NCBI GenBank assembly: GCA_965202875.1
Contig: OZ241870.1
Span: 2,728,001 to 2,792,000 of the forward strand
Source of the DNA: HK1 sp965202875
Lineage (GTDB): Bacteria; Pseudomonadota; Gammaproteobacteria; HK1
Length of the DNA stretch: 64,000 nucleotides
Direction of reading: 5' to 3'
Every line of letters starts with the position of its first letter. The first letter of the stretch is position 1. This document shows, piece after piece, positions 35,808-45,023 of the stretch. A program made the translations under genes and the position numbers. Below the pieces are notes generated by a model. The model saw nothing but the letters and a program-made list of their open reading frames with translations. It ran no database searches and had not been told where the DNA came from.

Positions 35808-35987
35808 TTCAGAAACTCCCATTCTCCGGTATGCGGTCAGGATTACCTCGACTCCGATGCTGGGATCAGCGCTTCACGTTCCCGCGAACGGACGGGTGTC
35901 GACGGGGAAACGGTATCACAGGCCGGAGAGGCAGTCTATCGGTTATCCATCGTGGTCGCCCACCGAGGATCTGAGAGCCTGATTGCG

Positions 35988-36443
35988 CTACATGCGCCGG
36001 AACTCTCGGTCGAGACGGAACTCCTCGGAGGCGACGAATGCCTCGATGGTACGTGTCCGTCGCTCGATCTTTTCGTACCGCCGGGCGAGAGTGGTAGGGT
36101 CGACCGACGAAGACGGTGCTTCGTATGGCTCGCCCCCAAGCCGGTCGCCGGCGCCTCGGTGTTGCGGAGCCGCGATACCGCCCCGGAGCCGGTCCGTCGC
36201 GCGTTTGAAGATATCCCGGGCAGTGTCCGAGCAGCGGCGTACCAGGTCGGGATGGTCCAGCCAGAACCACGCTGCGAAGCCCGCGAGCAAGGTGAATTGC
36301 GGGACGCAGACGAACCCGAGCACGAATCCGGTGACGATCACGCCACGCGGGACGCCGAAAACGTCGGCGAGTCCCCGGACCACACGTTTGACCGGTCCTC
36401 GCCGGCGGCCGGAGCCCCGGCCATGAGGATGCCGGGGGTTCAT
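35988..36443 (-). CDS. pspC: Phage shock protein C-like membrane protein
   Basis: 151 residues. A PspC-type region (VKRVVRGLADVFGVPRGVIV, then membrane helix TGFVLGFVCVPQFTLLAGFA) is followed by a variable linker. A C-terminal charged helix reads ARRYEKIERRTRTIEAFVAS and EEFRLDREFRRM, as seen in proteobacterial PspC. It overlaps the pspB stop by four bases (ATGA) and is the last gene of pspABC. It senses or buffers inner-membrane stress with PspB and PspA. The linker is longer than in Escherichia coli. Confidence 0.82.
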   Translation of the reverse strand: MNPRHPHGRGSGRRRGPVKRVVRGLADVFGVPRGVIVTGFVLGFVCVPQFTLLAGFAAWFWLDHPDLVRRCSDTARDIFKRATDRLRGGIAAPQHRGAGDRLGGEPYEAPSSSVDPTTLARRYEKIERRTRTIEAFVASEEFRLDREFRRM

Positions 36444-36688
36444 CGTCTTCTCCAGTCGGGGGCTTCGGTATCGAGGATCGTTTCCAGGGATTCGATCCTC
36501 TGCTCGAGCGTCTCGGCAAGGGCGCGCATCCGATCGAGCTCGGCGCGTTCGACGGCCACCTTGCCTGGGCCGGCGGCGCCGGCCCGCAGGCGCATCCACA
36601 CCGTGACGTAGTGGCAAATAATCCAGAGGGGGGCGACGATGCCGAGGAAGATGAGCCCGGGCACCGAAAGCGCCCACGGAATAGTCAT
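36440..36688 (-). CDS. pspB: Phage shock protein B
   Basis: 82 residues. One N-terminal membrane helix (VPGLIFLGIVAPLWIICHYV) is followed by a coiled-coil tail that ends in the typical IESLETILDTEAPDWRRR. It is the inner-membrane partner of PspC. ATG 36688 gives the usual length; an upstream in-frame ATG at 36724 is possible. It lies 51 bases after pspA. Confidence 0.88.
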   Translation of the reverse strand: MTIPWALSVPGLIFLGIVAPLWIICHYVTVWMRLRAGAAGPGKVAVERAELDRMRALAETLEQRIESLETILDTEAPDWRRR

Positions 36689-36739
36689 GTCCACTGTAAT
36701 CTCCGCGTTTTCGATGGTCCGCAAGGGCCGCGCCGTACG

Positions 36740-37411
36740 TCAGGCACGACGCTCCGCCTCGACCCGCGCCCTGAGCCGCTCGAGATCCCCGGCAATGTCC
36801 GCCTCGGCTTCCAGCTCGACGAATTCCTGCTCCAGCGTCTTCGCCTTGCCCATGTCGTAGACCTCGGCGCCGGCCTCCAGCTCGTCGATCCGGCGTTCAA
36901 GCGATCCGTAGCGCTTCAGCGCGTCCTCGACCCGGTCGTCGTGCAGCGTGCGCTGTACGCGCACCCGATCCTTCGCGGTACTCATGCGCAGCTCGATGGA
37001 GGACTTGCGGGCCTTGGCCTCTTCAATCTTCGCCTGCAGCCTGACGAGATCCGCGTTGTGGTGCGCCAAGCTCTCCTCGATGAGCGCGAGCTCCTCGCGT
37101 AGCAGCACCGCCTGATCCTCGAGCTTGCGCTTGACCACCAGCGCGCTCCTGGCGAGATCTTCGCGGCCCTTGCCGAGCGCGAGCGCCGCCTTGTCCTCCC
37201 ACTCCTGCCCGCTCGTCTCCAGCCGTTCGATCCTGCGCTCGATCTCGCGCTTGTCGGCGATACCCCGCACCGACTGGGAGCGCACCTCGACCAGGGTGTC
37301 CTCCATCTCCTTGATCATGAGCCGAATCATCTTCTCCGGGTCCTCGGCGCGTTCGAGCAGGGCGTTGAGGTTCGCATTGATGATGTCGGTGATGCGCGAA
37401 AAAATGGTCAT
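36740..37411 (-). CDS. pspA: Phage shock protein A (ESCRT-III/Vipp1 family)
   Basis: 223 residues, normal length. The N-terminus MTIFSRITDIINANLNALLE with EDPEKMIRLMIKEMEDTL is diagnostic, followed by long coiled-coil helices. PspA assembles on damaged inner membranes and also inhibits PspF. AGGAGG lies 9 bases before ATG 37411. It is the first gene of pspABC, downstream of a sigma-54 promoter with an IHF site and divergent from pspF. Confidence 0.95.
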   Translation of the reverse strand: MTIFSRITDIINANLNALLERAEDPEKMIRLMIKEMEDTLVEVRSQSVRGIADKREIERRIERLETSGQEWEDKAALALGKGREDLARSALVVKRKLEDQAVLLREELALIEESLAHHNADLVRLQAKIEEAKARKSSIELRMSTAKDRVRVQRTLHDDRVEDALKRYGSLERRIDELEAGAEVYDMGKAKTLEQEFVELEAEADIAGDLERLRARVEAERRA

Positions 37412-37477
37412 GACGGTCAACCTCCTGTAGGTTGCATTGAATCCGGGGTTGCATCGGAGTGATGCGGGCATATCGAA

Positions 37478-37494
37478 CGCAAATCGCGTGCCAA
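37478..37494 (-). promoter_or_regulatory. Sigma-54 promoter of pspABC
   Basis: The minus strand reads TTGGCACGCGATTTGCG. TGGCAC and TTGC with five bases between match the -24/-12 consensus perfectly. The site lies about 70 bases upstream of the pspA start, as in known psp operons. Confidence 0.9.
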
Positions 37495-37498
37495 CTCG

Positions 37499-37511
37499 TA
37501 ACTTGTTGATT
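37499..37511 (-). promoter_or_regulatory. IHF binding site in psp promoter
   Basis: The minus strand reads AATCAACAAGTTA, an exact match to the IHF consensus WATCAANNNNTTR. It sits directly upstream of the sigma-54 promoter, where IHF bends DNA so that PspF bound further upstream (about 37520-37590) can contact the polymerase. Confidence 0.8.
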
Positions 37512-37602
37512 AACAGAGATATTAGATGTATTCAATTCCGGGTTAGCGAAAAATCGACAGAAAAAATCGTGATATATTGGCGAAATTCGATATTATGGGG
37601 CG

Positions 37603-38856
37603 GTGGCTGAACTCCCCCCTGTCCTTGGTGAAGATCCTGCCTTCCTGGAGGTCGAGGAGCAGGTCTCACGCCTTGCGGCCATCGACAGGCCGTGTCTCGT
37701 GATCGGTGAGCGGGGCACCGGGAAAGAGCTTCTCGCAACCCGACTGCACTACCTCTCGCCCCGCTGGGACGGGCCTCTCGTCAAGGTCAACTGCGCTGCG
37801 CTCGCCGACTCGCTGATTGACACGGAGCTCTTCGGTCATGAGGCGGGAGCGTTCACCGGTGCGCAACGGCAGCACGTGGGCCGCTTCGAACGCGCGGACG
37901 GGGGAACCTTGCTGCTCGATGAGATTGCGAGCGCGTCGGCCACGGTACAGGAGAAGGTGCTTCGGGTCATCGAGTACGGCGAGATGGAACGGGTCGGGGG
38001 CCGGCGGACCATCCAGATCGACGTGCGGGTGATCGGTGCGGCCAACGTCGATCTGCCTTCACTTGCCCGAAGCGGGGCCTTCCGCGCCGATCTGCTCGAT
38101 CGCCTCGCTTTCGAGGTGGTGACGCTTCCGCCGTTGCGTGCCCGCCCGGCGGATGTCACGACCCTCGCGAACGCCTTCGCCCTGGAGATCACCCGGGCGA
38201 TGGGGAGGGACGTGTTTCCCGGGTTCAGTCCACGCGCGGAGAAACTGCTGCTCGCGCATTCGTGGCCAGGGAACGTGCGGGAACTGAAAAACGTCGTCGA
38301 GCGTGCGGTCTATCGCTCGGCTTCGTCCGATACCCCGATCGACACGATCGTCATCGACCCCTTCGACAGCCCGTGGCGCCCGCCTCCCGGCCCGCCCGGC
38401 GCCGATCCTCAGCACCCGGAATCCGCTGCACTCCGGCCCGTGGTGTCCGGGCCCGCCGGGGTTGGAGACAGTGCGTCCCCCTTGCTCCCTCGGCATTCAT
38501 CCGGGAGTTGGCCCGATGCGCCCGGGCACGCCGGGGGTGGCGGCATTGCGCATCTTCCGGCCTCTCGCCGTCTTTCCGGGTTCCGATCCGATTCCTCCGA
38601 GCCCGCCGGGAATGGCGGCCCGCCGGTCGATTGCATGGATCGGAAGTACGGGAGCACGGGGGAAGATGCTCCGGCCAGCCCCATGGGCACAGGGAAGGCG
38701 CCGGTGGATTTCATGACCGAGATTGCACGGTTCGAGCGCGGTCTGCTCAAGCGCGCGCTCGACGCGGCCCGACATAATCAGAGCGAGACGGCCCGCGCAC
38801 TCGGGCTCGGATACCATCAGCTCAGACGGCTGCTGAAGAAGCATGCATTGATGTAG
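37603..38856 (+). CDS. pspF: Psp operon activator PspF (sigma-54 enhancer-binding protein)
   Basis: 417 residues against the usual 325-350. There is no receiver domain. The AAA+ domain has Walker A GERGTGKE (35-42), an intact sigma-54 contact loop GAFTGA (82-87), Walker B LLLDEI and the Arg-finger region RADLLDRLAF. The C-terminal HTH is HNQSETARALGLGYHQLRRL. Residues about 258-366 are a Pro/Gly/Ser-rich insert between AAA+ and HTH domains, absent from known PspF. GTG start at 37603; the Shine-Dalgarno is weak (GGGG). It is divergent from pspABC, which it should activate. Confidence 0.9.
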   Translation: MAELPPVLGEDPAFLEVEEQVSRLAAIDRPCLVIGERGTGKELLATRLHYLSPRWDGPLVKVNCAALADSLIDTELFGHEAGAFTGAQRQHVGRFERADGGTLLLDEIASASATVQEKVLRVIEYGEMERVGGRRTIQIDVRVIGAANVDLPSLARSGAFRADLLDRLAFEVVTLPPLRARPADVTTLANAFALEITRAMGRDVFPGFSPRAEKLLLAHSWPGNVRELKNVVERAVYRSASSDTPIDTIVIDPFDSPWRPPPGPPGADPQHPESAALRPVVSGPAGVGDSASPLLPRHSSGSWPDAPGHAGGGGIAHLPASRRLSGFRSDSSEPAGNGGPPVDCMDRKYGSTGEDAPASPMGTGKAPVDFMTEIARFERGLLKRALDAARHNQSETARALGLGYHQLRRLLKKHALM

Positions 38857-39099
38857 ACGCCGGGGCGTAGAGCCTGGGCGGGAAATGGTTGTGGCCGCGC
38901 ATCCGGCACACCACTCGACCCGTCTTGTCTGCGACACTCTGCTCCCGCGGAGCGAAGCATCCCGGAGGCGTCGGCGTGAATCCCCGTGCCTCACTTCCGC
39001 CCGCATTGTCCTGCCGGGGCCATCGGCCTGTTGCGGGAGGACGCCAGCGCATTCCCGAGTACCGCCACCGCTTCGGGAAGCGCGGTGGCGGCGAGCCGC

Positions 39100-39444
39100 T
39101 CAGGCGGCCCGCGACGACCCTCCGGTGTCGCCGGCGGTCTTCGATGCGCTCCCTTCCTTCAAGCCGGAAGACTTGGACTCGGTGGATGTCGAATCCGGCT
39201 TCGAATCGCCCGATCCCTTGGCTGAATCCGACTTCCCCGTGCCTTTGTCCTTGGACTTGCCCTTGTCGCGGAAATCGGTGACGTACCACCCGTCACCCTT
39301 GAGATGGAACGCGGCGGCGCTGATCTGCTTCCTGAGCCTGAGTTTTCCGCAGGACGGGCACTTGCGCTTGGGACCGTCGCTGAATTTCTGGATGAACTCG
39401 TGAAGCTCCCCGCACGCTCCGCATTTGTATTCGTAGATTGGCAT
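39100..39444 (-). CDS. FmdB-family zinc-ribbon protein
   Basis: 114 residues. The N-terminal zinc ribbon reads MPIYEYKCGACGELHEFIQK with a second pair CPSCGK. The rest is a Lys/Ser/Gly/Asp-rich disordered tail (about residues 65-114). FmdB-type proteins are widespread putative regulators of unknown mechanism. ATG 39444 gives the conserved start. Confidence 0.88.
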   Translation of the reverse strand: MPIYEYKCGACGELHEFIQKFSDGPKRKCPSCGKLRLRKQISAAAFHLKGDGWYVTDFRDKGKSKDKGTGKSDSAKGSGDSKPDSTSTESKSSGLKEGSASKTAGDTGGSSRAA

Positions 39445-39682
39445 GTTCCGGTTTCCCCGTTCACCGCCGCGCGATCCCGCCGATATTGGGATGCATCCCA
39501 TCGATATCAAGGGAACAGGGGGGCCGGTTGGAGCCGTTCCGATCCTTGAAAATCGGTGCTTCGGCCGGGCCGGGGGAGCGTGTCACCCGGCCCGGCTCCT
39601 GGCCCGGCTCACTGGAACCGGGAACCGGACGGTGAACCACCCTTTTCCATTTTTCCCGGAATTTCAAAGAGTTGCTTCGCAT

Positions 39683-40348
39683 TCAGGAAAGTCCGATCCG
39701 CTCCGCATCCACCTGGACTTCCTCTCGATCGTATACCTCGAAGCCGGCTCGCCGATAGACGGCGAGCGCCTTGGGATGGTCGAGCGAGCAGGTGTGGAGC
39801 CACAGCCGGCGGGGGCGGTAGCAGCTCCAGGTCTTCCCGAGCGCCCAGCTCAGCAGACGGGGGCCGAGACCCCGGCCGATGTACTCCGGGACAAGTCCGA
39901 ACAAGGCGATCTCCACCTCCCCTTCGATGCGCCGGTCGAGCTCCACGTAGCCGGCCGGTACGCCACGGACGTAGAGGACGAACACCAACACCCTGTCGTC
40001 GAGGATGATCTCGGCAAGCGCTTCATCGGAGAGCAACCGCCGCTCGTACCAGTGCCAATCCGCTCCGACGGTGTTGTAGAGGTAGCGATAGTAGGACAGG
40101 GTGGGGCGTTCGGCCTGCCGGACGGCAGTCGGCTCGGGCCATTCGGGAGCGACGAAGCGCCGGGGTGGAGACGTCATCTCAAGATAGGTGATGGTGACCG
40201 GCACCGTCCTCTTCGCGCCGGCGCGGTCCGCTTCACCACCGCCGCCCTCTCTCCTGTCCGTAGCCGTAGCTGGCCCTTTCATCGTCATCCCGACGCCTCC
40301 GGGGAACGAACTCGACCCCTTCGCTCCGTCGTTGCCCGCTTCATTCAT
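39683..40348 (-). CDS. GNAT-family acetyltransferase
   Basis: 221 residues. The core from TVPVTITYLEMTSPPRRFVA through YYRYLYNTVGADWHWYERR to IALFGLVPEYIGRGLGPRLL (acetyl-CoA binding, Gly-rich) and ALAVYRRAGFEVYDREEVQV is a complete GNAT fold. The first about 45 residues are Gly/Ala/Arg-rich and may not be real; a later start near the conserved TVPVTITY is possible. The substrate is unknown. Confidence 0.8.
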   Translation of the reverse strand: MNEAGNDGAKGSSSFPGGVGMTMKGPATATDRREGGGGEADRAGAKRTVPVTITYLEMTSPPRRFVAPEWPEPTAVRQAERPTLSYYRYLYNTVGADWHWYERRLLSDEALAEIILDDRVLVFVLYVRGVPAGYVELDRRIEGEVEIALFGLVPEYIGRGLGPRLLSWALGKTWSCYRPRRLWLHTCSLDHPKALAVYRRAGFEVYDREEVQVDAERIGLS

Positions 40349-40517
40349 CGTTGAAGGATTTTCGGCACGCTCGTGATCACGGTGGGGGGTGCAATGGGGG
40401 GCTGCTCGTCGTGGGGCGCGGTTCGGCGGCGGCGCATGGGGTGTCGTCCAGCGGTGAGAGGGATGAGGGAATCGCTCGCCGGGGGGGTGCAGCACGGCAA
40501 GCCCGTTTTGCCGTGTG

Positions 40518-41318
40518 CTATCCGGCCGACCTGGCGGCGCCAAAAGCGAGCAAGCGGCCGAATCCCTGCACCGGGGCGCGGCAGCCCGCTTCCCGGAGCG
40601 AGTGCCAGATCAGAGCCTGGTTCGCGCTCAGTACCGGGCGTGAGAGGGTCGCTTCGGCACGCTCGATGATCTCGGCCGCGCGGATCGCGGTACACGAGAT
40701 GAAGAGGGCGTCGGCACGCTCGTCATAGACTTCGAGCGCCGCATCGAGGATCGCTTCGGGCGGGATGCACGCCATCTCGCGGTCATCGTCCATGCAGAAT
40801 CCCCCGATGTTGACGACTTTGACGCCATGGGACTCGATGAAGGCGCGCATCGCCTGGTTGACCGAATCGAGGTACGGGGTCAGGAGGGAGATGGCGCGGA
40901 TCCCGAGATGCGCGAAGCCCGCGAGTGCCGAGGTGATCGGCGTGACGACCGGAATGCCGGGACGCTCCCCCGCGCGGATCTCGCTCGCGACGCCTTCGTA
41001 GCCGATCGCGACGGTGCCCGAAGTACAGCTATATGCAATCACGTCGAGCCGCTGGCCGGGCATGAGCAGCTTCACCGCGTCGCGCAGCAACGGCCCTTGG
41101 CGCCGAAGGTTCTCGACGGTGACCGGATTGGTGCAGCGGATCCGCGACGTATGGAACATGACGTCCGGTGGCAGCATGAGGTGGAAGTCCCGTTCGGTCG
41201 CCACGTCGCTGTCGAGGGCGATGAGCCCGATGCGATGGCGGGCGGGGCCGGTATCCAATTCGAACCGTATCGATACCTTGACGGTGGGAAGATCCGGGAG
41301 TCGGGGCTGGGCGCTCAT
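40518..41318 (-). CDS. Asp/Glu racemase-type enzyme, EutA/maleate-isomerase-like
   Basis: 266 residues. The two catalytic cysteines are in IAYSCTSGTVAIGYEG and ADALFISCTAIRAAE. The start HRIGLIALDSDVATERDFHL and the motif RIRCTNPVTVENLRRQGPLL match maleate cis-trans isomerase and the ectoine-utilisation protein EutA. No ectoine genes are adjacent, so the substrate is open. ATG 41318 has AGGA about 9 bases upstream. Confidence 0.83.
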   Translation of the reverse strand: MSAQPRLPDLPTVKVSIRFELDTGPARHRIGLIALDSDVATERDFHLMLPPDVMFHTSRIRCTNPVTVENLRRQGPLLRDAVKLLMPGQRLDVIAYSCTSGTVAIGYEGVASEIRAGERPGIPVVTPITSALAGFAHLGIRAISLLTPYLDSVNQAMRAFIESHGVKVVNIGGFCMDDDREMACIPPEAILDAALEVYDERADALFISCTAIRAAEIIERAEATLSRPVLSANQALIWHSLREAGCRAPVQGFGRLLAFGAARSAG

Positions 41319-41487
41319 GGCTGGAGTCCTCGTCGGGCGGCGATACGACGACGGCGCCATCGTACCCCTTCCCGCCATATTGGTGGCCGTGGTCTCCAAT
41401 CTTTTATCGCGATACCCGGGTATGGACGAAAACAGCCGGCCCTCCGCACACGCCGCCGTCCGCGGGTGCGCGGGAGTCCGAAGACCC

Positions 41488-41516
41488 GTCATTTCTCGCG
41501 AAAGCGGGAATCCACC
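41488..41516. repeat. REP-like palindrome
   Basis: GTCATTTCTCGCGAAAGCGG continuing into GAATCCACC forms an imperfect hairpin around CGCGAAAGCG. It is nearly the same as 41561-41589 and 17747-17774. Confidence 0.6.
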
Positions 41517-41560
41517 CTCATCACACCGTAGCGCACCGGGTAGCGCTTGCCCGAAGATCC

Positions 41561-41589
41561 GTCATTCCCGCGGAAGCGGGAATCCACCG
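41561..41589. repeat. REP-like palindrome
   Basis: GTCATTCCCGCGGAAGCGGG continuing into AATCCACC is the second unit, 73 bases after the first. The truncated ATPase gene begins directly after it, so it marks the breakpoint. Confidence 0.6.
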
Positions 41590-41604
41590 TCGTCCGCGGA
41601 ATGC

Positions 41605-42633
41605 GAGATCCGGGGTCACGAGCCCGCGTTCCTGCGTGATCTGCTGCTGGGGAAGGCACCGACGGCCCGCCACGTCCGGGTCAGGGACCATCTGCTGGAA
41701 CGGCTGGTCAAGGGTTGTTTTCCCGAGCCGCTGCAACGCGCGAGCGAACGGCGCAGCACGGCGTGGTATCGGCAATACGTCGATAGGCTGATCCAGCGCG
41801 ACGTCCGGGATCTGGCGCACATCGACCACCCCGACCGGATGACGAGGTTGTTGAAGCTGACGGCGTTCCATACCGGGAAACTCGTCAACGCGGCGGAGCT
41901 GGGAAGCAAGCTGGAGATGGATCGGGTGACCGTCAGGAGATACATGGCCCTGCTGGAAGCCCTGTTCCTCGTCGAGCGGCTGCCGGCGTGGCACACCAAC
42001 GACTACAAGCGGCTGGTCAAGACCCCCAAGCTGCATTCCGTCGTCACGGGACCGATCTGCGCCGTTCGCGGCATGAGCCGCGCGTGGCTGCTCGAACGAC
42101 CCGCCGACTTCGGCCTGCTGCTGGAGTCCTTCGTCTACAACGAGCTGCGCAAACAGGCGGTCTGGATGGACGAACCGCTGGGCTTCCACCACTACCGGGA
42201 CAAGGACAAGGTGGAGGTCGACGTCATCATCGAAAACGCATCGGGCGACTGCTTTGCCGTCGAAGTGAAGGCGGCGGCCACCCTGAACGCCAGGGACTTT
42301 TCCGGCCTGAAGCGCTTTCGGGACGTGGCCGGAAGGCGGTTCAGGCTGGGCGTTCTGCTCTATGACGGCGATCGCACCACCGCGTTCGGCGAACGCCTGT
42401 TCGCCGTGCCCGTCGGAGCCCTGTGGCCGCAAGGGGGGAGGCGATGCGCGACGGGCGAGGCCTGCGGGCCCCGCCGCATCAACCGTTCCACGCACTGCGT
42501 TGAAAGTGCGAGCGCATCCGATCCAGCACGTCCACGTCCATCTGCATCAGGAGGTCGAGCATGTCGAGGGGTACCCAGTTCTCCCGGATCAGGCCCTCGT
42601 GGAGGAGGTAGAAGTCCATCACCCGCATGGTGA
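41605..42633 (+). pseudogene. DUF4143 ATPase, C-terminal part only
   Basis: From about 41620 the frame reads FLRDLLLGKAPTARHVRVRD, then YVDRLIQRDVRDLAHIDHPD and ELGSKLEMDRVTVRRYMALL (DUF4143 winged helix). A PD-(D/E)XK-like end follows: YRDKDKVEVDVIIENASGDC and FAVEVKAAATL. The P-loop domain that normally forms the first 200 residues is missing; a REP-like repeat sits at the break. The last 60 residues after VPVGALWP are run-on into the antisense strand of the next gene. It is a truncated relic. Confidence 0.75.
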
Positions 42634-43573
42634 CCTCGCGGCCGGTCGGCCCGACCCCGACGAAGTCGCCGCCCTTGTGCACCGCGTAGACGGAGGGCCA
42701 CCCGCCGGTCACCGCGTAGGGGCCGTCGCCGACATGGATGTAGTGGCCGCCCCCGAGCCGCCGTTTCAGCTCGGGGTGGTCGTTCCACTGATCCCCGCCC
42801 TGGCGGTTGGGGAAGGCGACGCGGAACGGTAGCTGGTGGAAGTCCACGAACCCCTGCAATCCCCGCGTGGTGCCGATCCCGGCCGGTCCGTACCACATCA
42901 TCTTCGGGTGCCAGTGGTCCTTCTGGGGCATCGTCAGCAGGCTCGTGCGGTCGAGTACGTCGAGGTCGTCGAAATCGGCGAGGGCGCCGTGCATGGCGAG
43001 GACCTTGCGGATGCTCTCGGCGGATTCTTCCGGGTCCTGCTCCGCCAGCACGATGCCGTCGGCGGTGATCGGGCCGGGCCACATCTCCTCGGTCCCGAGG
43101 CTCGGGGCGATCGGCCAGAAGCCGGCTTGGCGGATGACGTCCAGCACGTCCCAGAGGCACCACGACCGGGCGATCTTCCCGTCCTCGACGTGGTGCACCT
43201 CTCCGTAGCGGATGTAGACGGGCCGCCCCGTCGCCGGGATCCCCAGCCAGCTCTCGCGGAAGGTCCCGCAGTAGTGGCCCATCGCGGCCACCATGTCCCG
43301 ATCCTCGTACCGGCCTCCGGCGAGGATCAGGTCGCGCCGCTCCAGGTCGGGAAAGGATCGCTTGAGCGGTCGCCACACGGCCTCGTCGATTGCATCCACG
43401 CCGTGCATTTCGTTGAGCGGATGCGAGCCGCGCCAGACGGCATCGGAACGGTAGAGCGATGCGAGCCGTTCCCGGAGGTCGTAGGTCCCGGAATCGGCGA
43501 GGTGGTACAGAGCGCGGTAGAGCGCGCGCTTGCAGGCGAGGATTCGGGATTGCCCGGCGGATCGAATGGTCAT
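42479..43573 (-). CDS. SnoaL-like protein with two domains (364 aa)
   Basis: Two SnoaL/NTF2-like domains of about 150 residues each. The first includes YRSDAVWRGSHPLNEMHGVD and IRYGEVHHVEDGKIARSWCL. The second includes GLQGFVDFHQLPFRVAFPNR and VTMRVMDFYLLHEGLIRENW. The family (ester cyclase or polyketide cyclase-like) covers small-molecule isomerases, cyclases and dehydratases. It is the last gene of the minus-strand cluster that begins with the ABC importer. ATG 43573 gives the expected N-terminus. The substrate is probably the imported compound or an intermediate. Confidence 0.8.
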   Translation of the reverse strand: MTIRSAGQSRILACKRALYRALYHLADSGTYDLRERLASLYRSDAVWRGSHPLNEMHGVDAIDEAVWRPLKRSFPDLERRDLILAGGRYEDRDMVAAMGHYCGTFRESWLGIPATGRPVYIRYGEVHHVEDGKIARSWCLWDVLDVIRQAGFWPIAPSLGTEEMWPGPITADGIVLAEQDPEESAESIRKVLAMHGALADFDDLDVLDRTSLLTMPQKDHWHPKMMWYGPAGIGTTRGLQGFVDFHQLPFRVAFPNRQGGDQWNDHPELKRRLGGGHYIHVGDGPYAVTGGWPSVYAVHKGGDFVGVGPTGREVTMRVMDFYLLHEGLIRENWVPLDMLDLLMQMDVDVLDRMRSHFQRSAWNG

Positions 43574-43877
43574 CGAAACGTTTTCCGTTGGTCTGGAAGG
43601 TCCCGTGGGACGGTGCGGCCCGAAAGGCGTCGGGATCGGGGTCGAATCGGCGCCCGGCCGGTGCTGGCCGGCAGCCGGCGGCCGGCGGTTTCGGCTGCTA
43701 CGCCGGCCCGTACGTGGGACCGATGCAGCATCCATTCATCGGTTTGCTACCGGCGTCGCTGCGCCCACCCGCGCGCGCGTTCGCCGAACACTGCACCCGA
43801 GTCCCACTCGTGCGCCGCTGCGTCGGACCGCGTGCAAGGCCGGCGCGACGGCTCGCCGGCGTGCCCGGCCATCCTGG
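43574..43877. other. Spacer between SnoaL-like gene and bicupin gene
   Basis: About 300 bases without a recognised gene inside the cluster. The size is unusual for an operon; a separate promoter for the last gene is possible but none was identified. Confidence 0.35.
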
Positions 43878-44882
43878 CTACGTCCACCCGCGCGTCGGAC
43901 CGGCCGGATCGCCGGTATTGGTGACGCGGTAGAGGCTCGCTTCGCCCGACATCGAGGGAGCGAGCCGCCGCCGCAGCCCGGGCGGCACCGCGCAGGTGTC
44001 CCCGGGGTTCAGGACCCTCTCGCCTCCGTCCCACGACAGGCGCCAGTGGCCGCGCATCACCATCAGGACCTCGTGGCGATCCGTCGCAGAGGCCCGGTCC
44101 GGAACGGACCCGCGGGTGAGGAGCTGGATCTCGAAGCCGGGACGGTCCCGGATGACGCCCTCCCTGCCGATCACGGTGCACGGCCGGTCTCCGGCGAGCG
44201 CCGTCAGGTCCCGGTAACGAGCGACGAAATCGCGGACCACTTCGTTCGGGCCGGGCTCCGGGACCGCCGCCAGCGCCTCGTCGTCCAGCGGCGGCATCGG
44301 ACCGATGCCCGGCGGCAGGGTCTCGCCCTTGCCGGTGTCGTAGAGCCTGCCGTTCTCTCCCAGGACCAGCCCGTGGGCCCGCGCCTCCTCGAGCACCTGC
44401 GGCGCCCAGACCACCCCCCCGCCCGCGTCGTCGCCGCCGAGGATCGCCATGAGCATGCCGTAGTCGGCGCCGACGTTCTCGAAGCCGCGGAAGATGCCGG
44501 TCGGGATGTCGAAGACGTCGCCTTCCTCCAGCACGACCTCGCCCGCGGTCCCCCGGCGCCCCCAGAAGAAGCGCCAGCGGCCCTTGAGGACGAAGAAGAC
44601 CTCGGCGGTGCGGTGCAGGTGCAGGGAGTTCCGGCACCCCGGCGGCTGGCCGGCGGCGCCGACGTTGAACCCGGGCGTCTCCCGTATGTGGACGTGCTGG
44701 TCGGCGCTCTCCGCGACGCCGGCTCCGATGATGGTGAAGTTCTCCTTCCGGTCGGAGCCGGGGGTATGGGCGTCGATGAATGCGCTGCGGCACGGAACGA
44801 GCTCGCCGTAGCGGACGATCCGTCGATCCATTTCCGCGGGCGTTTGCCGAGGCCGCTCGGCCGCCCGCTCCTCCAGTGTCAT
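43878..44882 (-). CDS. Bicupin-domain protein
   Basis: 334 residues with two cupin folds. The first has the metal-site signature NSLHLHRTAEVFFVLKGRWR and GDVFDIPTGIFRGFENVG. The second reads RHEVLMVMRGHWRLSWDGG with LNPGDTCAVPPGLRR. The layout resembles gentisate or homogentisate-type dioxygenases or sugar isomerases, but neither match is strong. ATG 44882 is preferred because GGGAG lies 6 bases upstream. Its co-direction with the importer and the SnoaL-like genes suggests a catabolic role. Confidence 0.78.
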   Translation of the reverse strand: MTLEERAAERPRQTPAEMDRRIVRYGELVPCRSAFIDAHTPGSDRKENFTIIGAGVAESADQHVHIRETPGFNVGAAGQPPGCRNSLHLHRTAEVFFVLKGRWRFFWGRRGTAGEVVLEEGDVFDIPTGIFRGFENVGADYGMLMAILGGDDAGGGVVWAPQVLEEARAHGLVLGENGRLYDTGKGETLPPGIGPMPPLDDEALAAVPEPGPNEVVRDFVARYRDLTALAGDRPCTVIGREGVIRDRPGFEIQLLTRGSVPDRASATDRHEVLMVMRGHWRLSWDGGERVLNPGDTCAVPPGLRRRLAPSMSGEASLYRVTNTGDPAGPTRGWT

Positions 44883-45023
44883 CTTCACTCCCGCCAGCGT
44901 CTCCGCCGGCGCCAACTCTACCTCATCCGGCGCCGGACGCCCCGCCAGCCTCCGCACCCGGTCCGCGAACGCGCGCTTCAGCCCGTCGTCGCGCGGGTCC
45001 CGCAGCCACTCCAGGAGGCGTCG

